Numbered from the stretch's first letter, positions 1 through 11,000 are shown. The stretch: 64,000 nucleotides of DNA from Clostridium sp. (GCF_016650035.1 NZ_JAENWM010000009.1:1-64000); one strand, 5' to 3'. The notes: generated from the sequence alone by a model not told the origin. Numbers and translations are program-made.

Positions 1-191
1 ATTGATAAGTACATTATATATTATAATAATTATAGGTATCAATGGGACTTAAAAAAAATGACCCCTGTACAATACAGAAATCATCTCTTGTCTTGTTAAT
101 CTTCTTTTTTTAGAATGTCCTTGACATAGGTACCAGTTTATAATACATAGTTTTTTTATTTTCATATGCCCTAAATCTTTTTACTTGCGTT
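1..191. other. Left-edge intergenic region
   Basis: AT-rich sequence downstream of the leftward permease gene. No ORF, clear hairpin terminator or well-spaced promoter was found. Confidence 0.5.
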
Positions 192-1532
192 TTATTTAGA
201 TTTACTATTAGTAATAACAACGTCTTCAGATTTATCTTTAGGTAAGATAAGGTTTAGCGCTATTGCAACTATTGTTGTAACAACAATAGATGATTTACCG
301 AATATAGATATAAACCATGTTGGAAATAGTACAAATGCATCAGGAACTTGAACAATACCTATACCTAAGGCAATGGCAATTCCTACAACTGCAGAGTTCC
401 TCATCGTAAGCTTAGCTGAGGAAATCATTTTAACTCCTGTCATTGTTATAGTGGCAAAAACAGAGATTGTTGCTCCACCAAGAACACATTGAGGGATAGT
501 TGTAAGCAGTGAAGCGAATTTAGGGATAAGGCCTGCTAAAATAACAACAAAGGAAGCAAATGCAAATACCCACTTATTAATAACTTTATTTGTAATTACT
601 ATACCAACATTTTGACTAAATGTTGCAGTTGGCATACAACCAAAGAGAGAACCGAGTACACTGGAGAAACCGTTTCCAATAATACCGCCAGATAGCTCTT
701 TATGTGTAGGAGTTCTATCCATGCCTCCACCCGTAGTAGCAGATAAATCACCTATAGCTTGAACAGAATTTACAATATACATTATAGCCATAGATATTAT
801 GGCTGTAGCATTAAAGCTTATACCAAAGTGCATAAGTTTTGGTGCTTGAAGAAGTCCTGCGGAAGCAAAAGCATCAAAAGATACCATTCCAAGAGATAGG
901 GCAAGAAGATACCCTACAACTATACCTATTAAAATGGATGCTAGTTTGAGAGTTCCTTTAGTAAAGAAATTTAGAAAGACTACAACTCCAAGGGTTATCA
1001 TGGCAACGGCCCAGTTCAAAGGGGAGCCAAACGTAGGAGAACCAACGCCGCCAGCTATATATTTAATAGCAACTGAATATAGCGACAATCCTATGGCAAA
1101 AATAACTGTACCAGTAACAAGTGGTGGAAAGAATTTTATAAGCCTTTTAAGGAATATTCCGAAAATTATGGCTACCATTCCACCAACTATTTGTGCTCCA
1201 AAAACCGTAGCAAGATTAAATTCACCAGTAATAGCTGCAAGGGTAGGAACATATGCAAAACTTACCCCCATAATTACAGGAAGCCTTGAACCGATAACCT
1301 TGCCCAGGGGAAAAATTTGAATTAGTGTTGCTATACCTGCAAAAAACAGTGAAGACTGTACAAGTAAAATTTTGTCTGGTCCAGTAAGATTTGCAATTCC
1401 AGCAATTATGAGAGCGGGTGTAACACATCCCACAATCATAGCAACAACGTGTTGAAGGCCTAAGGGTATAATTTCCTTAATTGATGGCATACCATCATAA
1501 CTAAATAGTAGTGATTTTTGATTAGAACTCAT
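192..1532 (-). CDS. NCS2-family purine (xanthine/urate) permease
   Basis: Predicted cation-coupled nucleobase importer of the NCS2 (UraA/XanQ/UacT) family, 446 residues and almost wholly hydrophobic. Family marks are the early Gln-His in GLQHVVAM and the signature-like QNVGIVITNK around residue 307, which departs from the family pattern at one position (Asn where Thr is usual). The start has an AGGAGG box 8 nt upstream. It is the last gene of the leftward ygeX-ygeY-ygeW-arcC operon, so it probably brings in the purine that the operon degrades. Substrate (urate, xanthine or another purine) is inferred from context and cannot be set from sequence alone. Confidence 0.88.
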   Translation of the reverse strand: MSSNQKSLLFSYDGMPSIKEIIPLGLQHVVAMIVGCVTPALIIAGIANLTGPDKILLVQSSLFFAGIATLIQIFPLGKVIGSRLPVIMGVSFAYVPTLAAITGEFNLATVFGAQIVGGMVAIIFGIFLKRLIKFFPPLVTGTVIFAIGLSLYSVAIKYIAGGVGSPTFGSPLNWAVAMITLGVVVFLNFFTKGTLKLASILIGIVVGYLLALSLGMVSFDAFASAGLLQAPKLMHFGISFNATAIISMAIMYIVNSVQAIGDLSATTGGGMDRTPTHKELSGGIIGNGFSSVLGSLFGCMPTATFSQNVGIVITNKVINKWVFAFASFVVILAGLIPKFASLLTTIPQCVLGGATISVFATITMTGVKMISSAKLTMRNSAVVGIAIALGIGIVQVPDAFVLFPTWFISIFGKSSIVVTTIVAIALNLILPKDKSEDVVITNSKSK

Positions 1533-1561
1533 AATAAACTCCTCCTAGTATTTAACTTTAG

Positions 1562-2491
1562 TTATTTTATAGTAGTACCTGTAATACCTGCTATACCATC
1601 TTTAGCTTTTTCAAGTAGAGTTATAAGTGAATATCTTTCCTCTTTTGATGACGCGAAATCAATTGCAGCTTCTACTTTAGGTAGCATTGACCCAGGAGCA
1701 AAGTGTCCTTCCTTTGCATATTGACTAATTTCATGGACTGATATATTATCAAGCCACTTTACATTTGGTTTGCCAAAGTTTATAGCAACTTTTTCTACAG
1801 CCGTTAAAATAATAAGACAATCTGCATCAAGTTCTTTTGCAAGTGTGCAACTAGCAAAATCCTTATCAATAACAGCGCTTACACCTTTTAGGTGATTGCC
1901 TTCTCTTATAACAGGAATACCGCCCCCGCCACAGGCAATAACAACTTGACCTATATCAACTAACGATCTTATTGTATCAATTTCAACAATACCTACTGGC
2001 TTTGGTGAAGCTACAACTTCTCTGTATCCTCGACCTGCATCTTCAACAACTTGTTTACCAGTCTTTATAAAAGTGTCAGCCTCTTCTTTTGTCATAAAAC
2101 TTCCAATAGGTTTTGTTGGATGTTCAAAGGCTTTATCACTTGGATTTACTTCGACTTGTGTTATTATGGTTGAAACATTTTTGGTTATATTACGATTAAG
2201 GAGTTCTTCTTTTAATGCATTTTGTAAATCATAACCAATATATGCTTGACTCATTGCAACGCAGACAGACATAGGAACAGATGAATACTTAGGACTATTT
2301 TTATGAAGCTCACTCATTGCAATATTAATCATTCCAACTTGAGGACCATTTCCATGAGAAATAACAACATCATTTCCAGCTTCTATAAGGTCAACTATAG
2401 CTTTAGAAGTGGATTTTACAGCTTCCATTTGTTCTTGTAAATTAGTACCAAGAGCATTACCACCCAGGGCTATTACTATTTTCTTGTTCAT
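1562..2491 (-). CDS. arcC: Carbamate kinase (ArcC/YqeA family)
   Basis: Cytoplasmic amino-acid-kinase-fold enzyme, 309 residues, the usual length for carbamate kinase. It converts carbamoyl phosphate plus ADP to ATP, ammonia and CO2. The N-terminus has the diagnostic ALGGNAL loop at residues 8-14, followed by SHGNGPQVG near residue 65 and the CGGGGIPV loop near residue 187. It lies directly downstream of the carbamoyltransferase ygeW, as yqeA does in the E. coli purine cluster. The likely role is to harvest ATP from carbamoyl phosphate released by YgeW and possibly by the AllFGH-like enzyme encoded about 35 kb away. A hairpin separates it from ygeW. Confidence 0.93.
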   Translation of the reverse strand: MNKKIVIALGGNALGTNLQEQMEAVKSTSKAIVDLIEAGNDVVISHGNGPQVGMINIAMSELHKNSPKYSSVPMSVCVAMSQAYIGYDLQNALKEELLNRNITKNVSTIITQVEVNPSDKAFEHPTKPIGSFMTKEEADTFIKTGKQVVEDAGRGYREVVASPKPVGIVEIDTIRSLVDIGQVVIACGGGGIPVIREGNHLKGVSAVIDKDFASCTLAKELDADCLIILTAVEKVAINFGKPNVKWLDNISVHEISQYAKEGHFAPGSMLPKVEAAIDFASSKEERYSLITLLEKAKDGIAGITGTTIK

Positions 2492-2529
2492 AAAATTATA
2501 CCTCCTATGATAAATTCAATTTTGAGAGC

Positions 2530-2568
2530 AAAAGGCTATATGGATTGTAAAACTCCATGTAGCCTTTT
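2530..2568 (-). terminator. Intercistronic hairpin between ygeW and arcC
   Basis: A 15-nt inverted repeat with one mismatch (arms 2530-2544 and 2554-2568, 9-nt loop) sits in the 97-nt gap between ygeW and arcC. On the minus strand the hairpin is followed by only a few T residues. It may act as a leaky terminator or an mRNA-stabilising element rather than a full stop. Confidence 0.5.
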
Positions 2569-2588
2569 AGGAAAAGCAATTTAAAACA

Positions 2589-3782
2589 TTATTTTATTTT
2601 GCGCTCTACATTATTTTTTTCAAGCATAGCTAAAACTCCCTGAGGATTTTTAATTTTGCTTAAGAAAATCATAGAAGCTATTGCGTAAGGTTTATAAGAA
2701 GCTTGCTTGTAAAGTGGTTTACGGTAACGATCAAATACAGATGCGTCAACTTCTCCAGTTTTACAACTAAGTCCTGTGATATCAGCTGGAAGGCAATGCA
2801 TATAAAGTGCTTTTCCATCTTTTGTTGTTTTCATAAGTTCTTCAGTACACTGCCAATCCATATGTTCTGCGTTTTGCGCAAGAAGTTCTTTTTCAAGGGC
2901 TTTAATCCCTTCAGTATCACCATTACCATATAAATCTGTACGTTTTTCCATAGCAACGAAAGGAGCCCAGCTTTTTGGATAAACTATGTCTGCATCTTTG
3001 AATGCTTCTTCCATAGAGTTTGTTTTTGTAAATGATCCACCAAACTGTGCAGCATTTTTTATTGCAACTTCTTCAACTTCACCCATAACTTCGTAACCTT
3101 CAGGATGTGCAAGAACAACATCCATACCAAAACGAGTTAGAAGTCCGATTATTCCTTGTGGAACTGAAAGTGGTTTACCATATGATGGAGAATATGCCCA
3201 AGACATAGCGATTTTTTTACCTTTTAAGTTTTCAATGCCACCAAATTCATTGATAAGATGAAGAGCATCAGCCATACACTGTGTAGGGTGATCAATATCA
3301 CATTGTAAATTAACAAGTGTAGGACGTTGTTCTAAAGTGCCTTCTTCATTACCTACTTTAACAGCTTTAGATACTTCGCGCATATAAGTATTACCTTTTC
3401 CAATATACATATCATCACGGATACCAATAATATCTGCCATGAAAGAAATCATGTTAGCAGTTTCTCTTACGGTTTCTCCATGAGCAATTTGAGATTTTCC
3501 TTCATCTAAATCTTGAACTTCAAGTCCAAGAAGGTTACATGCAGAAGTGAAACTAAATCTTGTACGAGTTGAATTGTCACGGAATAATGATACTCCAAGG
3601 CCACTATCAAAAATCTTTGATGATATATTGTTTTCACGAAGCGTTTGAAGAGATTGTGCAACAGTAAAAACTGCCTCTAATTCATCCTGTGTTTTTTCCC
3701 AAGTAAGTAAAAAATCATTGTTATACATATTTTTTAGGTCAAGTGAGTCAAGTTTGCTTACGTACTTATCCATTAAAGCCAT
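2589..3782 (-). CDS. ygeW: YgeW-type knotted carbamoyltransferase
   Basis: Member of the aspartate/ornithine carbamoyltransferase superfamily, 397 residues. It has the carbamoyl-phosphate motif STRTR near residue 71, HPTQ near residue 165 and HCLPA near residue 333. The length and internal sequence fit YgeW, a family of uncertain substrate found in ygeX-ygeY clusters; published work ties these clusters to anaerobic urate/purine breakdown. Running in reverse it would phosphorolyse a ureido intermediate to carbamoyl phosphate, feeding the downstream carbamate kinase. The start is supported by an AGGAGT box 8 nt upstream; a second ATG lies three codons on. Substrate is inference. Confidence 0.9.
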   Translation of the reverse strand: MALMDKYVSKLDSLDLKNMYNNDFLLTWEKTQDELEAVFTVAQSLQTLRENNISSKIFDSGLGVSLFRDNSTRTRFSFTSACNLLGLEVQDLDEGKSQIAHGETVRETANMISFMADIIGIRDDMYIGKGNTYMREVSKAVKVGNEEGTLEQRPTLVNLQCDIDHPTQCMADALHLINEFGGIENLKGKKIAMSWAYSPSYGKPLSVPQGIIGLLTRFGMDVVLAHPEGYEVMGEVEEVAIKNAAQFGGSFTKTNSMEEAFKDADIVYPKSWAPFVAMEKRTDLYGNGDTEGIKALEKELLAQNAEHMDWQCTEELMKTTKDGKALYMHCLPADITGLSCKTGEVDASVFDRYRKPLYKQASYKPYAIASMIFLSKIKNPQGVLAMLEKNNVERKIK

Positions 3783-3807
3783 TATTAAACACTCCTTTTA
3801 ATTTAGA

Positions 3808-5118
3808 TTATTTGTTTTTGCAATAAATTGTTGGAAGAGCAGCATATACAGCAGCACATTTAACTAGGTCAGCTTTCCAAGTTCTTTCATTTGGAGCATG
3901 TGCCTGAGATTCTGCACCAGGTCCAAATCCTATGCATGGTATTCCATGACGACCCATTATAGCAACGCCGTTTGTTGAGAATGTCCATTTATCAGTAAGT
4001 GGACGAGCTTTTCTCATTTCATCAGTGCTTTCAGAACCGCTTCTTGTTGTTCCGAACATTCCTTTGTAGGATTCTTCCATTGCCTTAACAACAGCATGGT
4101 TTTCAGGAATAACCCATGTAGGGAAGTAGCAATCCTGAGGGTATGAAAGTCCAGTCCAACTTTCTTTTTCATATTTATACATAGTAACTTCTGCATTGTA
4201 TTTTTTAGCAGCTGGAAGCTGACGGATTTCTTCTAAACAGCTTTCCCATGTTTCTCCAGATGTCATACGACGGTCTAATGAAATCGCGCAAGAATCAGCT
4301 ACAGCACAACGGCTTGGTGAAGTAAAGAATATTTCTGATGTAGCTACAGTACCACGTCCGAGGAAATTAGCTTCTTCAAAATTAGGGTTGAATTTTTTAT
4401 CTAACATTTTTACGAGACCTTTGATTTCTGTAGAATCGGCAGCATCATTTGTGTTAAGGTTTTTGACATCCATTAATATTTCAGCCATTTTGTAGATTGC
4501 GTTATCGCCTCTTTCTGGAGCTGAACCGTGGCATGAAACACCCTTAACATCAACACGGATTTCCATACGTCCTCTATGTCCTCTGTAGATACCGCTATCA
4601 GTTGGCTCTGTGCTTACAACAAATTCAGGTTTTATTTTGTCCTGTTCTATGATGTGCAGCCAGCAGTTTCCGTCACAGTCCTCTTCTTGTACTGATCCAA
4701 CTACGAGAGCTGTGTAATCTTCGCTTAACATGTCAAGATCTTTCATTATCTTAGCGCCGTATACAGCAGAAACTATACCACCAAGTTGATCAGACGTACC
4801 ACGTCCGCCAATTTCTTCTTCAGTTTCATAACCTATATAAGGATCAAAAGTCCAGTTAGAAAGCTCTCCAAGACCAACAGTGTCAATATGAGCATCAAAA
4901 GCTATAAGAGTTTTACCTGTTCCAACATAACCTAAAATATTACCTTGCGCATCAATATCTACTTTATCAAAACCAAGTGATATCATTTCTTGCTCTATTC
5001 TTTTAACAACACCTTCTTCTCCACAGCTTTCGCCCGGTATAGCAATTAAATCACGTAAGAATTTGGTCATTTGAGGTTCATAGCCCTCTGCACTTAGTTT
5101 AATACCATTAAAATCCAT
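3808..5118 (-). CDS. ygeY: YgeY-type M20 family metallohydrolase
   Basis: Zinc-dependent M20 amidohydrolase/peptidase, 436 residues. All expected catalytic elements are present: DAHIDTV with His77, the bridging Asp110 in GRGTSDQ, the catalytic and metal pair Glu145-Glu146, the third-ligand Glu in STEPT, the dimerisation-domain His in SCHGSAP, and the late AHAPNERT His. In this cluster type it probably hydrolyses a ureido or amide intermediate between ring opening and diaminopropionate. It lies between ygeX and ygeW with short gaps. A second copy at 26902-28071 lacks several of these residues. Confidence 0.9.
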   Translation of the reverse strand: MDFNGIKLSAEGYEPQMTKFLRDLIAIPGESCGEEGVVKRIEQEMISLGFDKVDIDAQGNILGYVGTGKTLIAFDAHIDTVGLGELSNWTFDPYIGYETEEEIGGRGTSDQLGGIVSAVYGAKIMKDLDMLSEDYTALVVGSVQEEDCDGNCWLHIIEQDKIKPEFVVSTEPTDSGIYRGHRGRMEIRVDVKGVSCHGSAPERGDNAIYKMAEILMDVKNLNTNDAADSTEIKGLVKMLDKKFNPNFEEANFLGRGTVATSEIFFTSPSRCAVADSCAISLDRRMTSGETWESCLEEIRQLPAAKKYNAEVTMYKYEKESWTGLSYPQDCYFPTWVIPENHAVVKAMEESYKGMFGTTRSGSESTDEMRKARPLTDKWTFSTNGVAIMGRHGIPCIGFGPGAESQAHAPNERTWKADLVKCAAVYAALPTIYCKNK

Positions 5119-5175
5119 AATGTATACCTCCTATAATAATTTTTAGATAAATTTTATATGCATTGGAATGTTAAA

Positions 5176-6378
5176 TTAATATTCACCATTCCAAACAATT
5201 TTACGGTAGAAATCTGGGTCAGTATTTCCTTCAGTTGAAAAGAGTAGAACTTTTGAATTTTCATTTAGTTTTAGAGCTTCTTTTAAATCCTTTAAATTAT
5301 CGTTTGTCATGATTTCAAACAAAATACCCATTGTTACAGCGCCAGACTCACCAGAAATAACTTTAGGATCACCCTTAAGAGGCACTGCAAGTATTCTCAT
5401 ACCGTTAGCTGACACATGATCTGAGCATGATATAAAGTGAGAGCTGTTGTTTTTTAAAATATCCCATGCTATTGTATTTGGTTCGCCACAGGCAAGCCCT
5501 GCCATAATGGTTGGCATATCATCACTAACAATTCTTACTTCTCCATCGTTAGCTTTAGCAGAGCGGAATATACAATCTGCCAAATTTGATTCCACCACAA
5601 CTACTGTTGGGGGATTCTCTGGATAAGCATTTGCAAAATATCCTTGAACTGCACCAGCAAGAGAACCAACACCAGCTTGTATGAAAATATGAGTTGGTGC
5701 GGAGGAGCTATCAGACTTTAGTTGTTCGTTGGCTTCCATTGCCATTGTTCCATAACCTTGCATAATCCAAGTTGGAATCTCTTCATAACCTTCCCAAGCT
5801 GTATCTTGAATAACAACAGAACCGGGAACCTTTGCTGATTCCGCCATTGCTATGCGTACACATTCATCGTAATTAACATCTTCAATGGTTGCTGTAGCAC
5901 CTTCATTTCGGATGTTTTTCAGTCTAGTTTCTGTTGAGCCTTTTGGCATAAAAACAACACATTTTTGATGTAATTTGTTAGCAGCCCAGGCAAGTCCTCT
6001 TCCATGATTACCATCTGTTGCAGTAAAAAAAGTTGTTTGTCCAAATTCTTCAAGAGTTTCTTTTGATGTTAGAATATTGTACGGTAGTTCAGATATGTCT
6101 TTTCCAAGTTTTTTTGCAATATATGAACCTATAGCAAAAGATCCACCTAATACTTTAAAAGCATTTAATCCAAATCTTTTAGATTCATCTTTTACATATA
6201 GATTTTTAAGTCCTAAGAAATTAGCCATCTTATCTAGCTTAACTAGTGGCGTTTCAGTATACTGTGGAAAACTCTTATGAAATGAAGCAGCTTTTAAAAC
6301 CTTTTCAGGTGACATTATATTCAGTGTGTCAGTAGATGTTTTTGGGAGCTTATTAGGTACCCATTTTATTTTTGTCAT
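5176..6378 (-). CDS. ygeX: Diaminopropionate ammonia-lyase
   Basis: PLP enzyme of fold type II that converts 2,3-diaminopropionate to pyruvate and two ammonia. It is 400 residues long, close to E. coli YgeX (DpaL). Lys75 in LNAFKVLGG is the probable PLP lysine; DGNHGRGLAWAA near residue 124 and QAGVGSLAGAVQG near residue 237 are the expected cofactor loops. First gene of the leftward operon, transcribed from the divergent region shared with ssnA, with a GGAGG box upstream. It would be the final step turning purine carbon into pyruvate. Confidence 0.94.
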   Translation of the reverse strand: MTKIKWVPNKLPKTSTDTLNIMSPEKVLKAASFHKSFPQYTETPLVKLDKMANFLGLKNLYVKDESKRFGLNAFKVLGGSFAIGSYIAKKLGKDISELPYNILTSKETLEEFGQTTFFTATDGNHGRGLAWAANKLHQKCVVFMPKGSTETRLKNIRNEGATATIEDVNYDECVRIAMAESAKVPGSVVIQDTAWEGYEEIPTWIMQGYGTMAMEANEQLKSDSSSAPTHIFIQAGVGSLAGAVQGYFANAYPENPPTVVVVESNLADCIFRSAKANDGEVRIVSDDMPTIMAGLACGEPNTIAWDILKNNSSHFISCSDHVSANGMRILAVPLKGDPKVISGESGAVTMGILFEIMTNDNLKDLKEALKLNENSKVLLFSTEGNTDPDFYRKIVWNGEY

Positions 6379-6438
6379 TAAAAAACCTCCTGTGTTTTCA
6401 TATATATCATATTTTGCTTTGTTATAATATCGATTAAA

Positions 6439-6467
6439 TTATATAATAAAGCTGAAAATTTAAACAA
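6439..6467 (-). promoter_or_regulatory. Putative sigma-A promoter of the ygeX operon
   Basis: On the minus strand, TTGTTT (6467-6462) and TATAAT (6444-6439) are separated by 17 nt, about 60 nt before the ygeX start. The -10 is perfect and the -35 has two mismatches. Prediction from sequence only. Confidence 0.55.
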
Positions 6468-6514
6468 TTTCATAAATCCAGTATATCAAAAATTTTTTCT
6501 AAAATCAACAAAAA

Positions 6515-6551
6515 TTACAAAAATATTTTTAATTTACAAAAATATTTTTAA
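6515..6551. repeat. Tandem 18-nt direct repeats, candidate operator
   Basis: The 18-mer TTACAAAAATATTTTTAA occurs at 6515-6532 and again at 6534-6551, with start points 19 bp apart. Each copy contains the palindrome AAAAATATTTTT. The pair lies between the two divergent promoters and ends 5 nt before the -35 of the ssnA promoter, an arrangement that suits cooperative binding of a regulator. No known regulator site was recognised, and AT-rich composition could produce part of this by chance. Confidence 0.45.
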
Positions 6552-6556
6552 ATTGA

Positions 6557-6585
6557 TTGAAGAAATCTTAAAAAGATGATAAAAT
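6557..6585 (+). promoter_or_regulatory. Putative sigma-A promoter of the ssnA operon
   Basis: TTGAAG (6557-6562) and TAAAAT (6580-6585) with a 17-nt spacer, about 84 nt upstream of the ssnA start. It lies directly after the tandem repeats. Confidence 0.55.
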
Positions 6586-6668
6586 GTAATTATAAAGTAA
6601 TGTGAATAATCAATTAATAAATTTAATTGTTTTTCTATCGAAAAAATATAAATTGTAGGAGGAATATT

Positions 6669-8000
6669 ATGATATTAATAGGTAATGGTAAGTTACTAAC
6701 TAGAGATGATAATAATACATTTATCCAAGATGGTTGTGTATGTGTTGATGGTAATATTATTGTAGATCTTGGAACCACAGAGCAAATGAAGAAAAAATAT
6801 GGGGCTGCAGAGTTTGTGGATGCCAGAAAAGGTTTGATTATGCCAGGAATGATTAATACTCATCATCATATATATAGTGCATTCGCTCGTGGTCTTGCGA
6901 TTAAGGGGTTTAGTCCTAAAGGCTTTTCTGATATTTTAGAAGGAATGTGGTGGACAATAGATAGGTTACTAACTCTGGAAGATACAAAGTATAGTGCTTA
7001 TACAACTTACTTAGATTGTATAAGAAATGGTGTTACAACTGTTTTTGATCATCATGCAAGTTATGGTAATATAGAAGGAAGTTTATTTGAAATATCTGAT
7101 GCAGCTAAAGAACTTGGAATCCGAACTTCACTATGTTATGAAGTTTCTGATAGAGATGGACAGGAAAAAATGAAACAAGCAGTAAAAGAAAATGTTGAAT
7201 TTATGAAAAAAGTAAAAAACGACACTTCGGATATGCAAAAGGGTATGATGGGACTTCATGCATCCTTTACATTAAGTAATAAAACCCTTGAGTATTGTGC
7301 ACAGAATATGCCTTACGATGCTGGTTATCATGTACATACAGCTGAAGGTATAACGGATGTATACGATTGCCTTAAAAATTACAACAAAAGGATAGTAAAT
7401 CGATTTTTTGATTTTAACATCTTAGGTGAGAAAACTATCGCTGTTCATTGCATCCATACAAATAATGGGGAAATGGATTTATTAAAGCACACGGATACTA
7501 TGGTAGTTCATAATCCCGAATCTAATATGGGAAATGCAGTAGGATGTACACCAGTACTTGAACTTGCAAAAAAAGGAATTACACTAGGACTTGGAACAGA
7601 CGGATATACAAGTGATATGCTTGAATCAATGAAGGTTGCAAATATTTTGCAAAAACATCATAACTGTGATCCAACTGTTGCATGGGGTGAAGTACCACTA
7701 ATGATTTTCGACAATAATGCAAAGATTGCCAATAGATTTTTCGAAAAACCACTTGGAGTTATAAAAAAGGGAGCTTATGCTGACATTATAGTAGCGGAAT
7801 ATGATTCGCTAACACCGCTAGATGGAAACAATGCAAACTCTCATATATTATTTGGAGTAAGTGGGAGATGCGTTACAACTACAATGATAAATGGTAAAGT
7901 GCTTATGAAAGACCGCGAAATAATCGGAGTTGATACTGAAAAAATCATGATAAAATCAAGAGAATTATCAACTGAGTTATGGAATAAAATTAATAAATAA
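6669..8000 (+). CDS. ssnA: SsnA-type amidohydrolase (purine aminohydrolase)
   Basis: Amidohydrolase-superfamily enzyme of 443 residues, near E. coli SsnA and the guanine/8-oxoguanine deaminase group. The metal motif is HHH in MINTHHHIYSAF near residue 58, followed by a central His in YHVHTAEG and a late Asp in GLGTDGYTSD. The chosen start has AGGAGG at 6657-6662, 6 nt upstream; an in-frame ATG further upstream has no such site. It probably deaminates or hydrolyses an oxopurine or ring-opened intermediate in the cytoplasm. First gene of the rightward purine operon; exact substrate unproven. Confidence 0.9.
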   Translation: MILIGNGKLLTRDDNNTFIQDGCVCVDGNIIVDLGTTEQMKKKYGAAEFVDARKGLIMPGMINTHHHIYSAFARGLAIKGFSPKGFSDILEGMWWTIDRLLTLEDTKYSAYTTYLDCIRNGVTTVFDHHASYGNIEGSLFEISDAAKELGIRTSLCYEVSDRDGQEKMKQAVKENVEFMKKVKNDTSDMQKGMMGLHASFTLSNKTLEYCAQNMPYDAGYHVHTAEGITDVYDCLKNYNKRIVNRFFDFNILGEKTIAVHCIHTNNGEMDLLKHTDTMVVHNPESNMGNAVGCTPVLELAKKGITLGLGTDGYTSDMLESMKVANILQKHHNCDPTVAWGEVPLMIFDNNAKIANRFFEKPLGVIKKGAYADIIVAEYDSLTPLDGNNANSHILFGVSGRCVTTTMINGKVLMKDREIIGVDTEKIMIKSRELSTELWNKINK

Positions 8001-8019
8001 AAAATAGGAGGAATTAGAT

Positions 8020-11000
8020 ATGAGAGATAGAATGACACCTATTCCATTTAAAGATTTAATGGAATGGATAACTGAAGAAAACAAGAAATATGGTAAGATA
8101 TTTGGAGTAAATAAATTTTTTAAAGACAATGATAATAAGGTGCTTGAAATTTTTGGAGAAAAAATAGAAACTCCTTTTGGGCCAGCTGCTGGTCCAGCTA
8201 CACAGCTTGCACAAAATATAATTGCATCTTATGTTTCTGGATGTAGATTTTTTGAATTAAAAACAGTACAAACTCTTGATGGAGAAGATTTACCTGTATC
8301 AAAGCCATGTATAAATGCATCAGATGAGTGCTATAACGTAGAATGGTCAACAGAGCTTAGAGTTACTGAGGCTTATGATGAGTATGTTAAAGCTTGGTTT
8401 GCCCTAAAATTATTATCAAAAGAATTAGAACTTGGAGATCCTAATGGATTTATTTTTAACATGAGCGTAGGCTATGATTTTGAGGGGATTTCTTCACCTA
8501 AAATAGATGATTTTATTATGGGCCTAAAAGATGCATCTAAGAGTGATATATGGAAGGAGTGCAAAGAATATACTTTAGATAATATAGAAAAATTTAAAAA
8601 TATAGATAGTGAATATGTTGAGAATATATCAACTAAAGTAAGTACATCAATAACATTATCAACTCTACACGGATGTCCATCAAAAGAAATTGAACGTATT
8701 GCAACATATTTAATAAGTGAAAAAGGTATGAACACCTTTGTAAAATGTAATCCTACAATATTAGGTTATGAATTTGCAAGAAAAACATTAGATGGTATGG
8801 GATATGATTATCTGACATTTGATGATCATCATTTTATTGAAGACTTGCAATATGCTGATGCTATAGTTATGTTTAAACGCCTTCAAGTGTTAGCAAGTGG
8901 CGCTGCATTAACCTTTGGTGTTAAATTAACTAATACATTGCCAGTGGGAATTAAAAATAATGAATTACCTGGCGATGAGATGTATATGTCAGGAAAATCT
9001 CTATATCCACTTTCAATAGCTCTTGCTTATAAGCTTTCAAAAGAATTTAATGGCACACTTAAAATGTCTTATTCTGGAGGAGCAGATGTTTTCAATATAA
9101 AACAGATATTTGAAACAGGTATATGGCCTATAACAATAGCAACAACGCTGTTGAAAATTGGTGGATATGAAAGATGTGTTCAAATCGCTGAAACTCTTAA
9201 AGAATCAGAATATGAGAACAAGTATGTTATGGATAATGAAAAATTGTATGAACTTAAAAATAGTTCGATAAGTGATATTCATCATATTAAGCCTATAAAA
9301 CCAATTCCTAGTCGTAAAATAAATGCAAAAGTACCACTAGTTGATTGTTTTGTTGCTTCTTGTCAGGATGGATGTCCTATAAATCAAGATATTCCAGAAT
9401 ATATACGTCTTGTAGGGCAAGGCAAACATCTCGAGGCATTAAAGGTTATAACTTTAAAGAATCCTCTACCATTTATTACTGGAACAATATGTAATCATGC
9501 CTGTATGAGCAAATGTAGTAGAATTTTCTGTGATGAGTCAGTTAATATCAGAAACATAAAATTACAAGCTGCAGAAAATGCATATGATAATTTGATGAAA
9601 GAGATTAAAGAAACAGAAAAAAGTAGCGTAAAGGTTGCCATAATAGGTGGAGGAGCTACAGGGCTTGCAGCAGCGTATTTCCTTGCAAGAGAAGGAATTA
9701 GTGCAACAATTTTTGAAAAACGAAAATCACTAGGTGGAATAGTAAAACATGTAGTCCCAGAATTTAGAATATCAGGGGATACTGTTGAAAAAGACGTAGA
9801 GCTTATTAAAAAATTAGGAGTTGAAATTCACCTAAACTCAGAGCAGAATTCTGTAGATGAGTTAAGGAAACAAGGATATAAATATATTTTACTTGCAATT
9901 GGTGCTTGGAAACCAGGCAGGTTAGATATTAAAGGTGACAATGTTATTAATGTAATTGAATTCTTAGAGAGATTAAGAAGTGGAGATAGCAGCCTTAACC
10001 TTGGCAAAAATGTTGTAGTTGTAGGCGGTGGTAATACGGCTATGGATGCAGCTAGGGCAGCTAAAAAAGTTAAGGGAGTAGAACATGTATATTTAGTGTA
10101 CCGTAGAACTAAAAAGTACATGCCTGCAGATGCTGAAGAACTTTACCTTGCAATTGAAGATGGAGTAGAGTTTAAGGAGTTATTAGCACCAGTTAAAATT
10201 AGTAATGGAGTTCTTACATGTGAAGTTATGAAATTGGGAGAGCCAGATGAAAGCGGCAGAAGAAAACCAGTTGGTAGCGGAGAGATGGTAGAAATACTTG
10301 CAGATATTTTAGTATCAGCAGTTGGCGAGAAGGTAGATGCTAAGATATTTAAAGAAAACAATATTTTGGTAAATGAAAGAGAACAGGCAGTTGTAAACGA
10401 GGCAACACTAGAAACAAACATCGAAAAAGTGTATGTCGCTGGAGATGGTCTACATGGTCCTTCAACAGTAGTTCAAGGTATAGCAGAAGCAACTAAGTTT
10501 GCAAGGGCTGTAGTTAGCAATGAGAAAAATTATGATTTCACAATAAATTCAGAAAGATTAAATGATGATACTTCTGGAATAAATGCAAAGAAAGGTATAC
10601 TTAAAATGGGAACTTGTGGTACTTCTGAAACTGAAAGATGCCTTCAATGTTCATCGATATGTGAAGTTTGCGTGGATGTTTGTCCTAATCGTGCAAATGT
10701 CACAATAAACGTTAAGGGTAAAGAAATGCATCAAATAATCCACCTTGATAAACTGTGCAATGAGTGTGGTAACTGTGAAACGTTCTGTCCATATAGTAGT
10801 GCTCCATATAAAGAGAAGTTTACACTATATGCTACAGTAGCAGACTTTGAAAATAGTGAAAATATGGGATTTGTGATCTTGAATGTGGATAAGAATATTG
10901 TGAAAGTTAGATTAGAAGGCAAAATTTTAGAGGTTAATCTTAAAGATAATAATACAGGAATACCTAAAGATATAGAGAATATGATTTGGGCTGTAATCAC

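Noticed and set aside
121-144. TTGACA followed by TATAAT on the plus strand
   Set aside because: The spacer is only 12 nt, too short for a sigma-A promoter, and no plus-strand gene follows.
934-1320. Long plus-strand frame inside the permease gene
   Set aside because: Antisense shadow of a clear NCS2 permease, with no ribosome site and no recognisable protein.
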